A stretch of 64,000 nucleotides of DNA from Bradyrhizobium ottawaense (GTDB lineage: Bacteria; Pseudomonadota; Alphaproteobacteria; Rhizobiales; Xanthobacteraceae). Location of the stretch: the NCBI RefSeq assembly GCF_002278135.3, contig NZ_CP029425.2, positions 3,820,001-3,884,000 on the forward strand. Direction: 5' to 3'. The position numbers and the translations under genes were made by a program. Below the pieces are notes generated by a model that did no database searches, had not been told where the DNA came from, and saw nothing but the letters and a program-made list of their open reading frames with translations. Positions 1 through 9,006 of this stretch are shown piece after piece (within the stretch, counting starts at the first letter, position 1; every line of letters starts with the position of its first letter).

Positions 1-1
1 C

Positions 2-319
2 TCGCTGGTCGGCGACATCATCATGCCGATCATCGGTGCAGCGACGGGCGGCCTCGACTTCTCGAACTACTTCGCCCCCTTGTCGAAGGCGGTGACCGCC
101 ACCAACTTAGCGGATGCGAAAAAGCAAGGCGCCGTACTTGCTTACGGTAGCTTCCTGACGCTGACGATCAACTTCATCATCGTCGCCTTCGTGCTGTTCC
201 TGGTGATCCGCGCCATCAACACGCTGAAGCGGAAGGAAGAGACCAAGCCCGCGGAGCCGCCGAAGCCGTCGGCGGAGGTCGTGCTGCTGACCGAGATCCG
301 CGATCTCCTCAAGAAGTGA
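2..319 (+). CDS. mscL: Large-conductance mechanosensitive channel MscL, 3' part
   Basis: MscL is an inner-membrane pentameric channel that opens under membrane tension and releases solutes after hypo-osmotic shock. The frame is open from the window edge, so the true start and the first part of TM1 lie outside. Visible are the end of TM1 ([19 protein letters not shown]), the periplasmic loop with the family-typical FSNYF, a second hydrophobic helix ([20 protein letters not shown]) and a charged C-terminal tail ending in [11 protein letters not shown], the usual cytoplasmic bundle helix. The gene is complete at its 3' end. smpB follows 59 bp downstream on the same strand, with no visible terminator between them. 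The family call is very secure; only the missing N-terminus is unresolved. Confidence 0.95.
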   Translation, partial: SLVGDIIMPIIGAATGGLDFSNYFAPLSKAVTATNLADAKKQGAVLAYGSFLTLTINFIIVAFVLFLVIRAINTLKRKEETKPAEPPKPSAEVVLLTEIRDLLKK

Positions 320-378
320 CGCGCGCGCTTCATCCAAACTGTTAGCATCGCTGCGCATCGCGCTCAGGTTTCGTCGCC

Positions 379-852
379 ATGGCTGAAAAGAACGAACGTC
401 CGATCAAGGTCATGGCGGAAAATCGCAAGGCCCGCTTCAACTATGCGATCGAGGATACGATCGAGGCGGGGATTGCGCTGACCGGCACCGAGGTCAAGTC
501 GATCCGCAACGGCAAGAGCACGATCGCGGAGTCCTATGCCGATTCCAAGGACGGCGAGATCTGGCTGATCAACGCCACCATTCCCGAATATCTGCAAGGA
601 AACCGCTTCAATCACGAGCCCAAGCGGCCGCGAAAGCTGCTGCTGCATCGCCGGCAGATCAACAAGCTGATGGGCGCCGTCGACCGTGAGGGCATGACGC
701 TGATCCCGCTCAAGCTCTATTTCAACGAGCGTGGTCGCGCCAAACTGCAGCTTGCGGTTGCAAAGGGCAAGAAGCTCCACGACAAGCGCGAGACCGAGAA
801 GAAGCGCGACTGGAGCCGGGAGAAGGGCCGCCTGATGCGGGCGAGGGGATAG
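379..852 (+). CDS. smpB: SsrA (tmRNA)-binding protein SmpB
   Basis: SmpB binds tmRNA and delivers it to stalled ribosomes for trans-translation. The 157-aa length is normal. The core has the signatures [17 protein letters not shown] and the beta-barrel segment [12 protein letters not shown], followed by the C-terminal [15 protein letters not shown] and a basic tail ([20 protein letters not shown]) that inserts into the mRNA channel. The tmRNA gene itself is not in this window. The downstream peroxiredoxin gene starts 4 bp after the stop, which suggests co-transcription. Confidence 0.97.
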   Translation: MAEKNERPIKVMAENRKARFNYAIEDTIEAGIALTGTEVKSIRNGKSTIAESYADSKDGEIWLINATIPEYLQGNRFNHEPKRPRKLLLHRRQINKLMGAVDREGMTLIPLKLYFNERGRAKLQLAVAKGKKLHDKRETEKKRDWSREKGRLMRARG

Positions 853-856
853 CGAG

Positions 857-1438
857 ATGAACCAACGGAACCTGCTCGAGGTCGATTGGAGCCAGATTCC
901 CGCACCCGAAGACGACGGCGCCGCCGCGCATCTGACCGGCATGACGTTGCCGCCGATCGGCCTGCTCGCGACCAACGACACCTCGGTGACGCTGTCGGCG
1001 CTGCGTGGCCGGACTGTGGTGTTCGCTTATCCCCGCACCGGCGAACCCGGCAAGATTTCGTTGGTCGACGATTGGGACATGATCCCGGGCGCGCGCGGGT
1101 GCACGCCGCAGACTTGCGCATTTCGCGATCTGTTCGCCGAGCTGAAGGGCGCCGGCGCCTCCCACGTGTTCGGCCTCTCGACCCAGAGCAACGAGTACCA
1201 GACCGAGATGGCGTCACGGCTGCATCTGCCGTTCCCCGTGCTGTCGGACGAGAAGCTGGCGCTGACGCGTGCGCTCAATCTGCCGACGATGGAGGTCGCG
1301 GGCCTGACGCTGATCAAGCGTCTTGCGCTGATCGTCGACGACGCCAGGATCACGCATGTGTTCTACCCGGTGTTTCCGCCCGACCGGAACGCAGGCGACG
1401 TCCTGGACTGGCTCAAGGCCAATCCGGCCAAAGCCTGA
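857..1438 (+). CDS. AhpC/TSA-family peroxiredoxin (Bcp-like)
   Basis: A thiol peroxidase predicted to reduce hydrogen peroxide or organic peroxides. The protein has 193 aa. The motif GCTPQTCAFRD places the likely peroxidatic cysteine at about C82 and a second cysteine five residues later at about C87, the spacing seen in atypical two-Cys Bcp/PrxQ enzymes. The thioredoxin-fold segment VVFAYPRTGEPGKI comes before it and VLSDEKLALTRALNLPT after it. It starts 4 bp behind smpB with a purine-rich stretch (aggggatagcgag) in front of the ATG. The reductant partner cannot be inferred from the neighbourhood. Confidence 0.88.
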   Translation: MNQRNLLEVDWSQIPAPEDDGAAAHLTGMTLPPIGLLATNDTSVTLSALRGRTVVFAYPRTGEPGKISLVDDWDMIPGARGCTPQTCAFRDLFAELKGAGASHVFGLSTQSNEYQTEMASRLHLPFPVLSDEKLALTRALNLPTMEVAGLTLIKRLALIVDDARITHVFYPVFPPDRNAGDVLDWLKANPAKA

Positions 1439-1447
1439 ACCAGGGCG

Positions 1448-2122
1448 CTAATCGAGATCAGCCTTCACCTTCGCGAACACCGACCGGAACATGTCCGGCG
1501 TCAGCACGCCGGTATTCGTGTTGTAGCGCGAGCAGTGATAGCTGTCGTAGAGCCTGAACGCGCCGGCCTGATGCACGGCGCCGTGGCCGAAGGGGGCCTG
1601 CGAGGCCCTCAGGTTCAGCGGCTTGAGCACGCTGTCGTGCGCAATCCGCCCGAGCGCGATGATCGCGCGCAGCTTCGGCATCGTCTCGAGATTCGCGACG
1701 AGGAACTGGCGGCAGGTGTTGATCTCAACCGGCAGCGGTTTGTTCTGCGGCGGAACGCAATGCACTGCATTGGCGATCCGGCAGTCGACCAGCTTCAGGC
1801 CGTCGTCGGGACGCGCCTGATAGGTGCCCTTGGCAAATCCATATTCGAGCAGCGTGGCGTAGAGCAGGTCACCGGCGTAGTCGCCGGTGAACGGCCGTCC
1901 CGTGCGGTTGGCGCCCTGCATCCCCGGCGCGAGGCCGACGATCAACAGGCGTGCCTTGACGTCGCCAAAGGGCGCGACCGGCGCGTTGTGCCACAACGGC
2001 TCGCGCGCCCGGTTCGCCTCGCGAAAGGCGACCAGGCGCGGACAGAGCGGACAATTGCGGTCGGGAACGACGGTTGGAGCCTGGCGACTTGACCGGGCCG
2101 CCTCACTCCTCGAAGTCGTCAT
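1448..2122 (-). CDS. Uracil-DNA glycosylase, family 5 (UDGb type)
   Basis: A base-excision repair enzyme that removes uracil, and in family 5 often other deaminated bases, from DNA. The 224-aa protein has motif A as GLAPGMQGANRTGRPFTGD and a C-terminal motif HCSRYNTNTGVLT; both are typical of the UDGb family rather than UDGa or classical Ung. Cysteines near the N-terminus (CPLCPRL) fit the [4Fe-4S] cluster ligands of families 4 and 5. The start codon lies inside the 3' end of the upstream NYN-domain gene (20-nt overlap), so the two genes are probably translationally coupled. Confidence 0.9.
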   Translation of the reverse strand: MTTSRSEAARSSRQAPTVVPDRNCPLCPRLVAFREANRAREPLWHNAPVAPFGDVKARLLIVGLAPGMQGANRTGRPFTGDYAGDLLYATLLEYGFAKGTYQARPDDGLKLVDCRIANAVHCVPPQNKPLPVEINTCRQFLVANLETMPKLRAIIALGRIAHDSVLKPLNLRASQAPFGHGAVHQAGAFRLYDSYHCSRYNTNTGVLTPDMFRSVFAKVKADLD

Positions 2123-2747
2123 CGCCCCTCGGCGCCACGGTGGTTGCGCGCTGGAGGAATTGCGGGGCGTGGTGGCGGGCCTCGCGATCGCCGCGGTCGC
2201 GCGGGGCGGGGCGTTCGGAGGGATCGCGGCCGAGCTTGGATTGCAGCTCGACGAGGTCGGTGAAGACGTCGGCCTGGCGGCGCAGCTCGTCGGCGATCAT
2301 CGGCGGCTGGCTGGCGATGGTGGAGATCACCGTGACCCGCACGCCGCGGCGCTGCACGGCCTCGACCAGGGAGCGGAAGTCGCCGTCACCGGAGAACAGC
2401 ACCATCTGGTCGATGTGCTCGGCAAGCTCCATGGCGTCCACAGCGAGCTCGATGTCCATATTGCCCTTGACCTTGCGGCGGCCGGAGGCGTCGATGAACT
2501 CCTTGGTCGCCTTGGTGACGACGGTGTAGCCGTTGTAATCCAGCCAGTCGATCAGCGGGCGGATCGAGGAGTATTCCTGATCCTCGATGATGGCGGTGTA
2601 GTAGAACGCCCGAAGCAGCGTGCCGCGGCTCTGAAACTCCTTCAGCAGGCGCTTGTAGTCGATGTCGAAGCCCAGAGTTTTCGCCGTCGCGTAGAGATTG
2701 GCTCCGTCGATGAAGAGCGCGATCTTGTCGGTAGAGGAAGGTGACAT
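2103..2747 (-). CDS. NYN (PIN-like) domain protein, LabA/DUF88 family
   Basis: The 214-aa protein opens with IALFIDGANLY, has KGNMDIELAVDAMELA in the middle and then VLFSGDGDFRSLVEAVQRRGVRV. These are the three acidic motifs of NYN domains, a PIN-like fold usually acting as a metal-dependent RNase. The catalytic domain covers roughly residues 8-160. The last 50 residues are low-complexity, charged and rich in Arg, Asp and Pro, probably disordered. Its 3' end overlaps the start of the uracil-DNA glycosylase gene. The RNA substrate is unknown; nuclease activity is inferred from the family. Confidence 0.85.
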   Translation of the reverse strand: MSPSSTDKIALFIDGANLYATAKTLGFDIDYKRLLKEFQSRGTLLRAFYYTAIIEDQEYSSIRPLIDWLDYNGYTVVTKATKEFIDASGRRKVKGNMDIELAVDAMELAEHIDQMVLFSGDGDFRSLVEAVQRRGVRVTVISTIASQPPMIADELRRQADVFTDLVELQSKLGRDPSERPAPRDRGDREARHHAPQFLQRATTVAPRGDDDFEE

Positions 2748-3077
2748 TCAGTTTGCTCGCGTAGTGTTCGTGATTGATCGTTTATTGTTGGCGCGGCGGC
2801 AGGAGGCCGCGCAATTGTAGAGTGCCGCTAAAACCCATCGAAACCGCAAATCCGGAGAAGTCGGGGCAAACAAGGTATAGTTATGGCGGACTTTCCATAC
2901 ACCCGGCGCCGCCATCGATGGCAGCCCGGGTAACCACCCATCCCAGCCCCAATGTGGGGGTAGCAGAGCCGTTTGGCGAGGCCAAATCACAAATTGGCCT
3001 TGCGAAACCGCCCCAGCCCCTATAACTAGCCCCAATCATCCACATATTTCGTCCCACCCACAACGGAGCGACAGTCC
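2748..3077. other. Divergent intergenic region between NYN gene and rpoZ
   Basis: A 330-bp gap between divergent genes that must carry promoters for both. A short inverted repeat (GGCCAA at 2980-2985, TTGGCC at 2994-2999) lies upstream of rpoZ. Just after it, TTGCGA (3000-3005) and TATAAC (3021-3026) could be -35/-10 elements, although the 15-bp spacing is short. I see no convincing coding frame here. Confidence 0.4.
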
Positions 3078-3470
3078 ATGGCTCGCGTCACCGTAGAAGA
3101 TTGTATCGACAAGGTCGACAACCGGTTTGACCTGGTCCTGCTGGCCGCCCACCGTGCCCGCATGATTTCGTCCGGTTCACAACTAACGGTTGACCGCGAT
3201 AACGACAAGAACCCTGTTGTGTCTTTGCGCGAAATTGCTGACACGACCATTTCGCCCGAGGACCTGCGCGAGGAGCTGGTGCACTCGCTCCAGAAGTTCG
3301 TCGAGGTCGACGAGCCCGAGCCGGATACGGTGCCGTTGATCGGTTCCGCGGGCGCGAGCGTCGATGCGGACGATACCGAAGTCGCCGTCGAGCGCATGAC
3401 CGAAGAGGAGCTCCTGAAGGGACTCGAAGGCCTTGCGCCGCCCGAGGAGCAGCCCGAGGAAGACGAGTAA
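3078..3470 (+). CDS. rpoZ: RNA polymerase omega subunit
   Basis: Omega helps beta' fold and assemble into RNA polymerase and, in proteobacteria, forms part of a ppGpp-binding site. The 130-aa protein starts [33 protein letters not shown], the standard omega N-terminus, and has the alphaproteobacterial conserved [12 protein letters not shown]. The acidic C-terminal extension (about residues 85-130) is typical of rhizobial omega. It is followed by a strong intrinsic terminator and then the ppGpp enzyme gene rsh, the common rpoZ-spoT neighbourhood. Confidence 0.97.
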   Translation: MARVTVEDCIDKVDNRFDLVLLAAHRARMISSGSQLTVDRDNDKNPVVSLREIADTTISPEDLREELVHSLQKFVEVDEPEPDTVPLIGSAGASVDADDTEVAVERMTEEELLKGLEGLAPPEEQPEEDE

Positions 3471-3508
3471 ATCGTCCGTCGCGATCGTCGATGTCTTGTG
3501 ATTTTATC

Positions 3509-3540
3509 AAAGGCCCGAACCGGTGTTCGGGCCTTTGCTT
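3509..3540 (+). terminator. Intrinsic terminator after rpoZ
   Basis: A perfect 12-bp stem (AAAGGCCCGAAC at 3509-3520 pairing with 3525-3536) with a CGGT loop, followed by a T-rich stretch. It lies 39 bp behind the rpoZ stop and separates rpoZ from rsh. Confidence 0.85.
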
Positions 3541-3674
3541 TTGTTGACGTTTTCGTGGTTACCATGCGTTGTACTTGGCGATGCGTCCTGTCACTGAATT
3601 GATCGGACACAAGCGCGATCGGAGCTAAGATGTATACAGCGGGCCGGCTCGGGCTCGTTTGAAGGCAGGACGGG

Positions 3675-5960
3675 ATGGTATATCGGCGCCGCAGATCCAC
3701 GCAGATGCAGGCCGCAACCGAATCGGTTGCCGTGGCCCCGACTGCGCCGGTCGCGCGCCCGGCCAAGCCGCGTGCGCGCATGATGCGTCAATATGACCTC
3801 GTCGAGCGCGTCAGGTCCTACAATCCCAACACCAACGAAGACTTGCTGAACCGCGCCTATGTCTACGCCATGAAGGCGCACGGCTCGCAGACCCGCGCCT
3901 CGGGCGATCCGTATTTCTCGCACCCGCTCGAAGTGGCAGCGATTCTCACCGACCTCAAGCTCGACGACGCCACCATCGTGGCCGCGCTGCTCCACGACAC
4001 CATCGAGGACACCGAAGCGACGCGGGCCGAGATCGACCAGATATTCGGGCCGGAGATCGGCGCGCTGGTCGAGGGCCTGACCAAGCTGAAGCGGCTCGAG
4101 CTGGTGTCGCGCGAGGCCAAGCAGGCCGAGAACCTGCGCAAATTATTGCTGGCCATTGCTGACGATGTCCGCGTGCTCCTGGTCAAGCTCGCCGACCGCC
4201 TGCACAACATGCGTACGCTGGATTTCGTGCCGACGGAATCGCGCAGGCGCATTGCCGAAGAGACGCTCGACATCTATGCGCCGCTGGCGGGCCGCATGGG
4301 CATGCAGGAAATGCGCGAGGAGCTGGAGGATCTGTCCTTCCGCACCCTCGATCCCGAGGCCTATTCGGTGGTGATGCAGCGGCTCGACGCGCTCGCCGAG
4401 CGCAACCGCAACCTGATCGGCGAGATCGAGGACCAGCTCTCCAACAATCTGCGCCACCGGGGCTTAGGGGCGCGGGTCTATGGCCGCCGCAAGAAGCCGT
4501 TCTCGATCTGGACCAAGATGGAGCGCAAGTCGGTCGGCTTCGAGCAATTGTCCGACATCTTCGGCTTCCGCCTCGTCGTCAACGACATCGAGGCCTGCTA
4601 TCGCGCGCTCGGCATCGTCCACACCACCTGGCCGGTCGTGCCGGGACGCTTCAAGGACTACATCTCGACGCCGAAGCAGAACGACTACCGCTCGATCCAC
4701 ACCACGGTGATCGGCCCCGGCAACCAGCGCGTCGAGCTGCAGATCCGCACCGAGGCGATGGACCAGATCGCCGAGCGGGGCATCGCCGCGCACGTCTTCT
4801 ACAAGGAGGGCGTCGGCTCGCCGACCGAATTCCTCAAGCGCGAGTCCAATGCGTTCGCCTGGCTGCGCCACACCATCGGCATCCTTTCGGAGAGTGCCAA
4901 CCCGGAGGAATTCCTCGAGCACACCAAGCTCGAGCTGTTCCACGACCAGGTGTTCTGCTTCACCCCCAAGGGCAAGCTGATCGCGCTGCCGCGCCACGCC
5001 AACGTGATCGACTTCGCCTATGCCGTGCACACCGACGTCGGCAATAGCGCGGTCGGCTGCAAGATCAACGGCCAGTTCGCGCCGCTGTCCTCGGAGCTGC
5101 AGAACGGCGATGAGGTCGAGGTGCTGACCTCGGAAGCGCAATCGGCGCCGCCCTCGGCCTGGGAGACGCTTGCGGTCACCGGCAAGGCGCGCGCCGCGAT
5201 CCGCCGTGCCACGCGGACTGCGGTGCGCGATCAATATGCCGGTCTCGGCCGGCGCATCGTGGAACGCCTGTTCGAGCGCGCCAAGATCGAATACGCCGAC
5301 GACAAGCTCAAGGGCGCGCTGCCGCGGCTCGCGCGCACCTCGATCGAGGACGTGATGGCGGCGGTGGGCCGCGGCGAGATCAAGGCCTCCCACGTCGCGC
5401 GCGCGATGTACCCCGACTACAAGGAGGAGCGCATCGCGCGCTACGGCGTCAAGAAAGGGCTTGCCGCGAAGCTCAAGGAGAAGTCGTCGGAGCCGCCGCG
5501 CAGCCCGGTCGCGATCCCGATCCGCGGCATCAATTCCGACCTCCCGATCAAGTTCGCGCCGAATGGCGGCGCCGTGCCGGGCGATCGCATCGTCGGCATC
5601 GTCACGCCGGGCGAGGGCATCACGATCTACCCGATCCAGGCGCCGGCCCTGAAGGACTTCGAGGAGGAGCCGGAGCGCTGGCTCGACGTCCGCTGGGACA
5701 TCGAGGACTCCGCGCCGCAGCGCTTCCCCGCCCGCATCAAGGTCGAGAACGTCAACGAGCCCGGTGCGCTTGCCCAGATCGCGACCGTGATCGCCGAGCA
5801 CGACGGCAATATCGACAACATCAGCATGCAGCGCCGCTCGCCTGATTTCACGGAGACGACGATCGATCTCGAAGTCTACGATCTGAAGCACCTCAGCGCG
5901 ATCCTGGCCCAGCTGCGCGCGAAGGCGGTCGTCGCCAAAGTCGAACGTGTTAATGGATAG
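3675..5960 (+). CDS. rsh: Bifunctional (p)ppGpp synthetase/hydrolase (Rsh)
   Basis: The single long RelA/SpoT homologue that makes and degrades the stringent-response alarmone in alphaproteobacteria. The protein has 761 aa. The N-terminal hydrolase domain is intact, with SHPLEVA and the metal-binding HD pair in LLHDTIEDTEAT at about residues 107-108. The synthetase domain follows (KPFSIWTKMERK, FKDYISTPKQNDYRSIHTT), then a TGS domain (FCFTPKGKLIALPRHANVID), a helical middle part, and a C-terminal ACT domain (VNEPGALAQIATVIAEHDGNI). Both halves keep catalytic motifs, so both activities are expected. The chosen start gives a 35-residue Arg/Ala/Pro leader; a start at 3780 (MMRQYDLVERV) is a reasonable alternative. 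Confidence 0.95.
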   Translation: MVYRRRRSTQMQAATESVAVAPTAPVARPAKPRARMMRQYDLVERVRSYNPNTNEDLLNRAYVYAMKAHGSQTRASGDPYFSHPLEVAAILTDLKLDDATIVAALLHDTIEDTEATRAEIDQIFGPEIGALVEGLTKLKRLELVSREAKQAENLRKLLLAIADDVRVLLVKLADRLHNMRTLDFVPTESRRRIAEETLDIYAPLAGRMGMQEMREELEDLSFRTLDPEAYSVVMQRLDALAERNRNLIGEIEDQLSNNLRHRGLGARVYGRRKKPFSIWTKMERKSVGFEQLSDIFGFRLVVNDIEACYRALGIVHTTWPVVPGRFKDYISTPKQNDYRSIHTTVIGPGNQRVELQIRTEAMDQIAERGIAAHVFYKEGVGSPTEFLKRESNAFAWLRHTIGILSESANPEEFLEHTKLELFHDQVFCFTPKGKLIALPRHANVIDFAYAVHTDVGNSAVGCKINGQFAPLSSELQNGDEVEVLTSEAQSAPPSAWETLAVTGKARAAIRRATRTAVRDQYAGLGRRIVERLFERAKIEYADDKLKGALPRLARTSIEDVMAAVGRGEIKASHVARAMYPDYKEERIARYGVKKGLAAKLKEKSSEPPRSPVAIPIRGINSDLPIKFAPNGGAVPGDRIVGIVTPGEGITIYPIQAPALKDFEEEPERWLDVRWDIEDSAPQRFPARIKVENVNEPGALAQIATVIAEHDGNIDNISMQRRSPDFTETTIDLEVYDLKHLSAILAQLRAKAVVAKVERVNG

Positions 5961-6005
5961 ACGTCTTCCGCAGCCGTCCGTCCCCCGATTTCGTGAGTTT
6001 CTGAA

Positions 6006-6758
6006 ATGCCCGCAATTCCGCTTCGCCTCGGCGTCAATATCGATCACGTCGCAACCGTGCGTAACGCGCGCGGCGGCCGCCATCCCGATCCGGTGCGCGC
6101 GGCGCTGATGGCCATCGAAGCCGGCGCCGACGGCATCACCGCCCATTTACGCGAGGATCGCCGCCACATCCGCGATGAGGACATGGCGCGGCTGAAGGCC
6201 GAGATCTCCAAGCCGCTCAATTTCGAGATGGCAGCGACCGACGACATGATGCGCATCTCGCTCGCCACCAAGCCGCACGCGGTGTGCCTGGTGCCGGAGC
6301 GCCGGCAGGAGGTGACCACCGAAGGCGGGCTGGATGTGGTCGGCCAGCACAACGCGCTCGCGCCCTACATCGCCCGGCTGAACGATGCCGGCATTCGGGT
6401 CTCCCTGTTCATCGCCGCCGATCCCGCCCAGATCGAGATGGCGGCGCGGCTGCGCGCGCCGGTGATCGAGATCCATACCGGCGCCTGGTGCGATGCCGTG
6501 GTCGACGGCCACACCGCCAAGGCCGAGGCCGAATGGCAGCGGATCGTGGCGGGGGTGAAGCTGGCGAAGGCCGCCGGGCTGGAGGTTCATGCCGGGCACG
6601 GGCTCGACTATGCGACGGCGGAGACGATTGCCGCGCTTCCAGAGATCATGGAGCTCAACATCGGCTACTACATGATCGGCGAGGCACTGTTCGTCGGTCT
6701 TGCCGAGACGGTGCGCTGCATGCGGGCGGCGATGGACCGCGGCCGGAGCCGGGCATGA
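6006..6758 (+). CDS. pdxJ: Pyridoxine 5'-phosphate synthase
   Basis: PdxJ condenses 3-amino-2-oxopropyl phosphate with 1-deoxyxylulose 5-phosphate to make pyridoxine 5'-phosphate, the last ring-forming step of the DXP-dependent vitamin B6 pathway. The 250-aa TIM-barrel protein begins [18 protein letters not shown] and has [15 protein letters not shown], the conserved glutamate segment [20 protein letters not shown] and [16 protein letters not shown]. It overlaps acpS by 4 nt (ATGA). Confidence 0.97.
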   Translation: MPAIPLRLGVNIDHVATVRNARGGRHPDPVRAALMAIEAGADGITAHLREDRRHIRDEDMARLKAEISKPLNFEMAATDDMMRISLATKPHAVCLVPERRQEVTTEGGLDVVGQHNALAPYIARLNDAGIRVSLFIAADPAQIEMAARLRAPVIEIHTGAWCDAVVDGHTAKAEAEWQRIVAGVKLAKAAGLEVHAGHGLDYATAETIAALPEIMELNIGYYMIGEALFVGLAETVRCMRAAMDRGRSRA

Positions 6759-7174
6759 TCATCGGCATCGGCTCCGACCTGATCGACATCACCCGCGTCG
6801 GCAAGGTGATCGAGCGCCATGGCGAGCGCTTTCTCGATCGCATCTTCACCGCGGCCGAGCGGGCCAAGGCGGAGCGGCGGGCCAAGAACGAGAAGATGGT
6901 GGTGGCGACCTACGCCAAGCGCTTTGCCGCCAAGGAGGCCTGCTCCAAGGCGCTCGGCACCGGGATCCGGCGCGGCGTCTGGTGGCGCGACATGGGGGTG
7001 GTCAACCTGCCGGGCGGGCGGCCGACCATGCAGCTGACCGGCGGGGCGCTGGCCCGGCTTCAGGCCCTGACCCCGGAGGGGTTCGAGGCGCGGATCGACC
7101 TGTCGATCACCGACGACTGGCCGCTGGCGCAGGCCTTCGTGATCATTTCCGCCGTCCCGCTGCCGAAACCCTGA
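6755..7174 (+). CDS. acpS: Holo-[acyl-carrier-protein] synthase
   Basis: AcpS transfers the 4'-phosphopantetheine arm from CoA to apo-acyl carrier protein, activating fatty-acid synthesis. The start at 6755 overlaps the pdxJ stop (ATGA) and gives a protein of 139 aa, the normal length. It begins [15 protein letters not shown], where the Asp binds magnesium, and has the second signature [15 protein letters not shown]. The pdxJ-acpS pair leads into lepB, rnc and era, as in many bacteria. Confidence 0.96.
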   Translation: MIIGIGSDLIDITRVGKVIERHGERFLDRIFTAAERAKAERRAKNEKMVVATYAKRFAAKEACSKALGTGIRRGVWWRDMGVVNLPGGRPTMQLTGGALARLQALTPEGFEARIDLSITDDWPLAQAFVIISAVPLPKP

Positions 7175-7423
7175 GGGGGCCCGGCGATTTTACGATTTGT
7201 GTTGTAAATCAATATCTTATCCAGTTTTGATGCGATCCTTGATTGCGTGGCCTCCGACAACCGTCTAAAAGTCCGCGGACACAAAATCAGCTTGGGCGAA
7301 TTCGGCTTTACGCCGGAATTGGCCCTCACTATCAGAATCAGGACAATCTCCTTGCGCCGCGAACCGGTGGGCCGTTCGCGGGAGGAGGGCGCTCTGTGAT
7401 CGCCGGGCGGAATTGAGAGAGCA

Positions 7424-8188
7424 ATGAGCGTGACTTCAGGAACGAAAACTGAGAGCGGCGTCGGCGAAACGATCCGGGTCGTGATCCACGCTCTCCTGAT
7501 CGCGCTGGTGATCCGCACCTTCCTGTTCCAGCCGTTCAACATCCCGTCCGGCTCGATGAAGGCGACGCTGCTGGTCGGCGACTATCTGTTCGTCTCGAAA
7601 TATTCCTACGGCTACAGCCACTATTCGATTCCGTTCTCGCCGCCGCTGTTCTCCGGGCGGATCTGGGGCTCGGATCCGAACCGCGGCGACATCGTCGTGT
7701 TTCGCCTGCCGAAGGACGATTCCACCGATTACATCAAGCGCGTGATCGGCCTTCCCGGCGACCGCATCCAGATGCGGGACGGGCTGCTCTACATCAACGA
7801 CACGCCGGTCGAACGGCAGCGCATGAGCGAATATGTCGGCGAGGAGCCCTGCGGCTCGGAAGGTGGCGGCATCTCCCGCGTGAAGCGCTGGAAGGAAACG
7901 CTGCCGAACGGGGTGTCCTATGAGACGCTCGATTGCGCCGACAACGGCTATGTGGACAACACCAATGTCTACACCGTGCCAGCCGGCCATTTCTTCATGA
8001 TGGGCGACAACCGCGACAATTCCACCGATAGCCGCTTCCTCGGCCAGGTCGGCTATGTGCCGCAGGAGAATCTGATCGGCCGCGCCCAGATGATCTTCTT
8101 CTCCATCGCCGAAGGCGAGCATGCCTGGATGTTCTGGCGCTGGCCGTGGGCGGTGCGCTGGAATCGGTTCTTCAAAATCGTCCGATGA
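7424..8188 (+). CDS. lepB: Signal peptidase I
   Basis: Membrane-bound serine protease that removes signal peptides from secreted proteins. In the 254-aa protein one N-terminal TM helix (about residues 17-37) precedes the catalytic serine in NIPSGSMKATL (about S44). The general-base lysine is in YIKRVIGLPGD (about K105). Box E is present as GHFFMMGDNRDNSTDSR. The 249-bp gap after acpS is AT-rich around 7185-7240 and probably carries the promoter of this lepB-rnc-era group. The lepB stop overlaps the rnc start by 4 nt. Confidence 0.97.
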   Translation: MSVTSGTKTESGVGETIRVVIHALLIALVIRTFLFQPFNIPSGSMKATLLVGDYLFVSKYSYGYSHYSIPFSPPLFSGRIWGSDPNRGDIVVFRLPKDDSTDYIKRVIGLPGDRIQMRDGLLYINDTPVERQRMSEYVGEEPCGSEGGGISRVKRWKETLPNGVSYETLDCADNGYVDNTNVYTVPAGHFFMMGDNRDNSTDSRFLGQVGYVPQENLIGRAQMIFFSIAEGEHAWMFWRWPWAVRWNRFFKIVR

Positions 8189-9006
8189 AAGACGAAGCCA
8201 AGGACATCGCGATCCAACCGACCGAGGCGCAAGCCGCTCCTGAGAGCGAAGCTGCAGCGAAGACGCCTGCAAAGAAGAAGCGGACACGGAGCAGCAAGGC
8301 CAAGGGCACCGATGCCAACGCGGCGCTCGAGGCGCGCATCGGCCATAGCTTCGCCGACCCGAATATGCTGATGCAGGCGATCACGCATGTCTCGGCGCTG
8401 AAGTCCGGGCGCAAGCGGGGCGACAGCTATCAGCGCCTGGAATTCCTCGGCGACCACGTGCTCGGGCTGGTCGTCTCCGACATGCTCTATCACGCGTTCC
8501 CGAACGCCGATGAGGGCGAGCTGTCCAAGCGTCTTGCCGAACTCGTGCGCAAGGAAAGCTGCGCCGACGTCGCCAAGTCGCTCGGTCTGCTCGACGACAT
8601 CAAGCTCGGCTCGGTCGGCTCCAGCGCCGACGCGCGCCTGCGCAAGTCCATCCTCGGCGACATCTGCGAGGCCGTGATCGGCGCCGTCTTCCTCGACGGC
8701 GGGTACGCGGCGGCGTCCGAGTTCGTCAAGCGCAACTGGACCGAACGCATGCACAAGCCGCGCCGTCCCTTGCGCGATCCCAAGACCGTGCTGCAGGAAT
8801 GGGCGCAGGGCAAGGGACTGCCGACGCCGGTTTACCGCGAGGTCGAGCGCACCGGCCCGCACCACGATCCGCAATTCCGCGTCGCGGTGGACCTGCCGGG
8901 GCTCGCGCCGGCCGAGGGCATCGGCGGCAGCAAGCGCGCGGCAGAGAAAGTAGCAGCTTCAGTGATGATCGAACGTGAAGGCGTTGGCGGCGGCAATGAC
9001 GGCTGA
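8185..9006 (+). CDS. rnc: Ribonuclease III
   Basis: Double-strand-specific endoribonuclease for rRNA processing and mRNA/sRNA turnover. The start at 8185 overlaps the lepB stop (ATGA) and gives 273 aa; an earlier in-frame ATG at 8146 lies inside lepB and is less likely. A Lys/Ala-rich leader of about 45 residues precedes the catalytic domain, whose signature reads YQRLEFLGDHVLGLVVS. The second acidic site is in LGDICEAVIGAVFLDGG. A double-stranded-RNA-binding domain closes the protein (DPKTVLQEWAQGKGLPTPVY ... GSKRAAEKVAASVMI). Confidence 0.95.
   Translation: MKDEAKDIAIQPTEAQAAPESEAAAKTPAKKKRTRSSKAKGTDANAALEARIGHSFADPNMLMQAITHVSALKSGRKRGDSYQRLEFLGDHVLGLVVSDMLYHAFPNADEGELSKRLAELVRKESCADVAKSLGLLDDIKLGSVGSSADARLRKSILGDICEAVIGAVFLDGGYAAASEFVKRNWTERMHKPRRPLRDPKTVLQEWAQGKGLPTPVYREVERTGPHHDPQFRVAVDLPGLAPAEGIGGSKRAAEKVAASVMIEREGVGGGNDG

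Noticed and set aside
4464..6146. A 560-codon antisense frame opposite rsh
   Set aside because: A shadow of the third-position GC bias of rsh; no domain, and it crosses the gene end.
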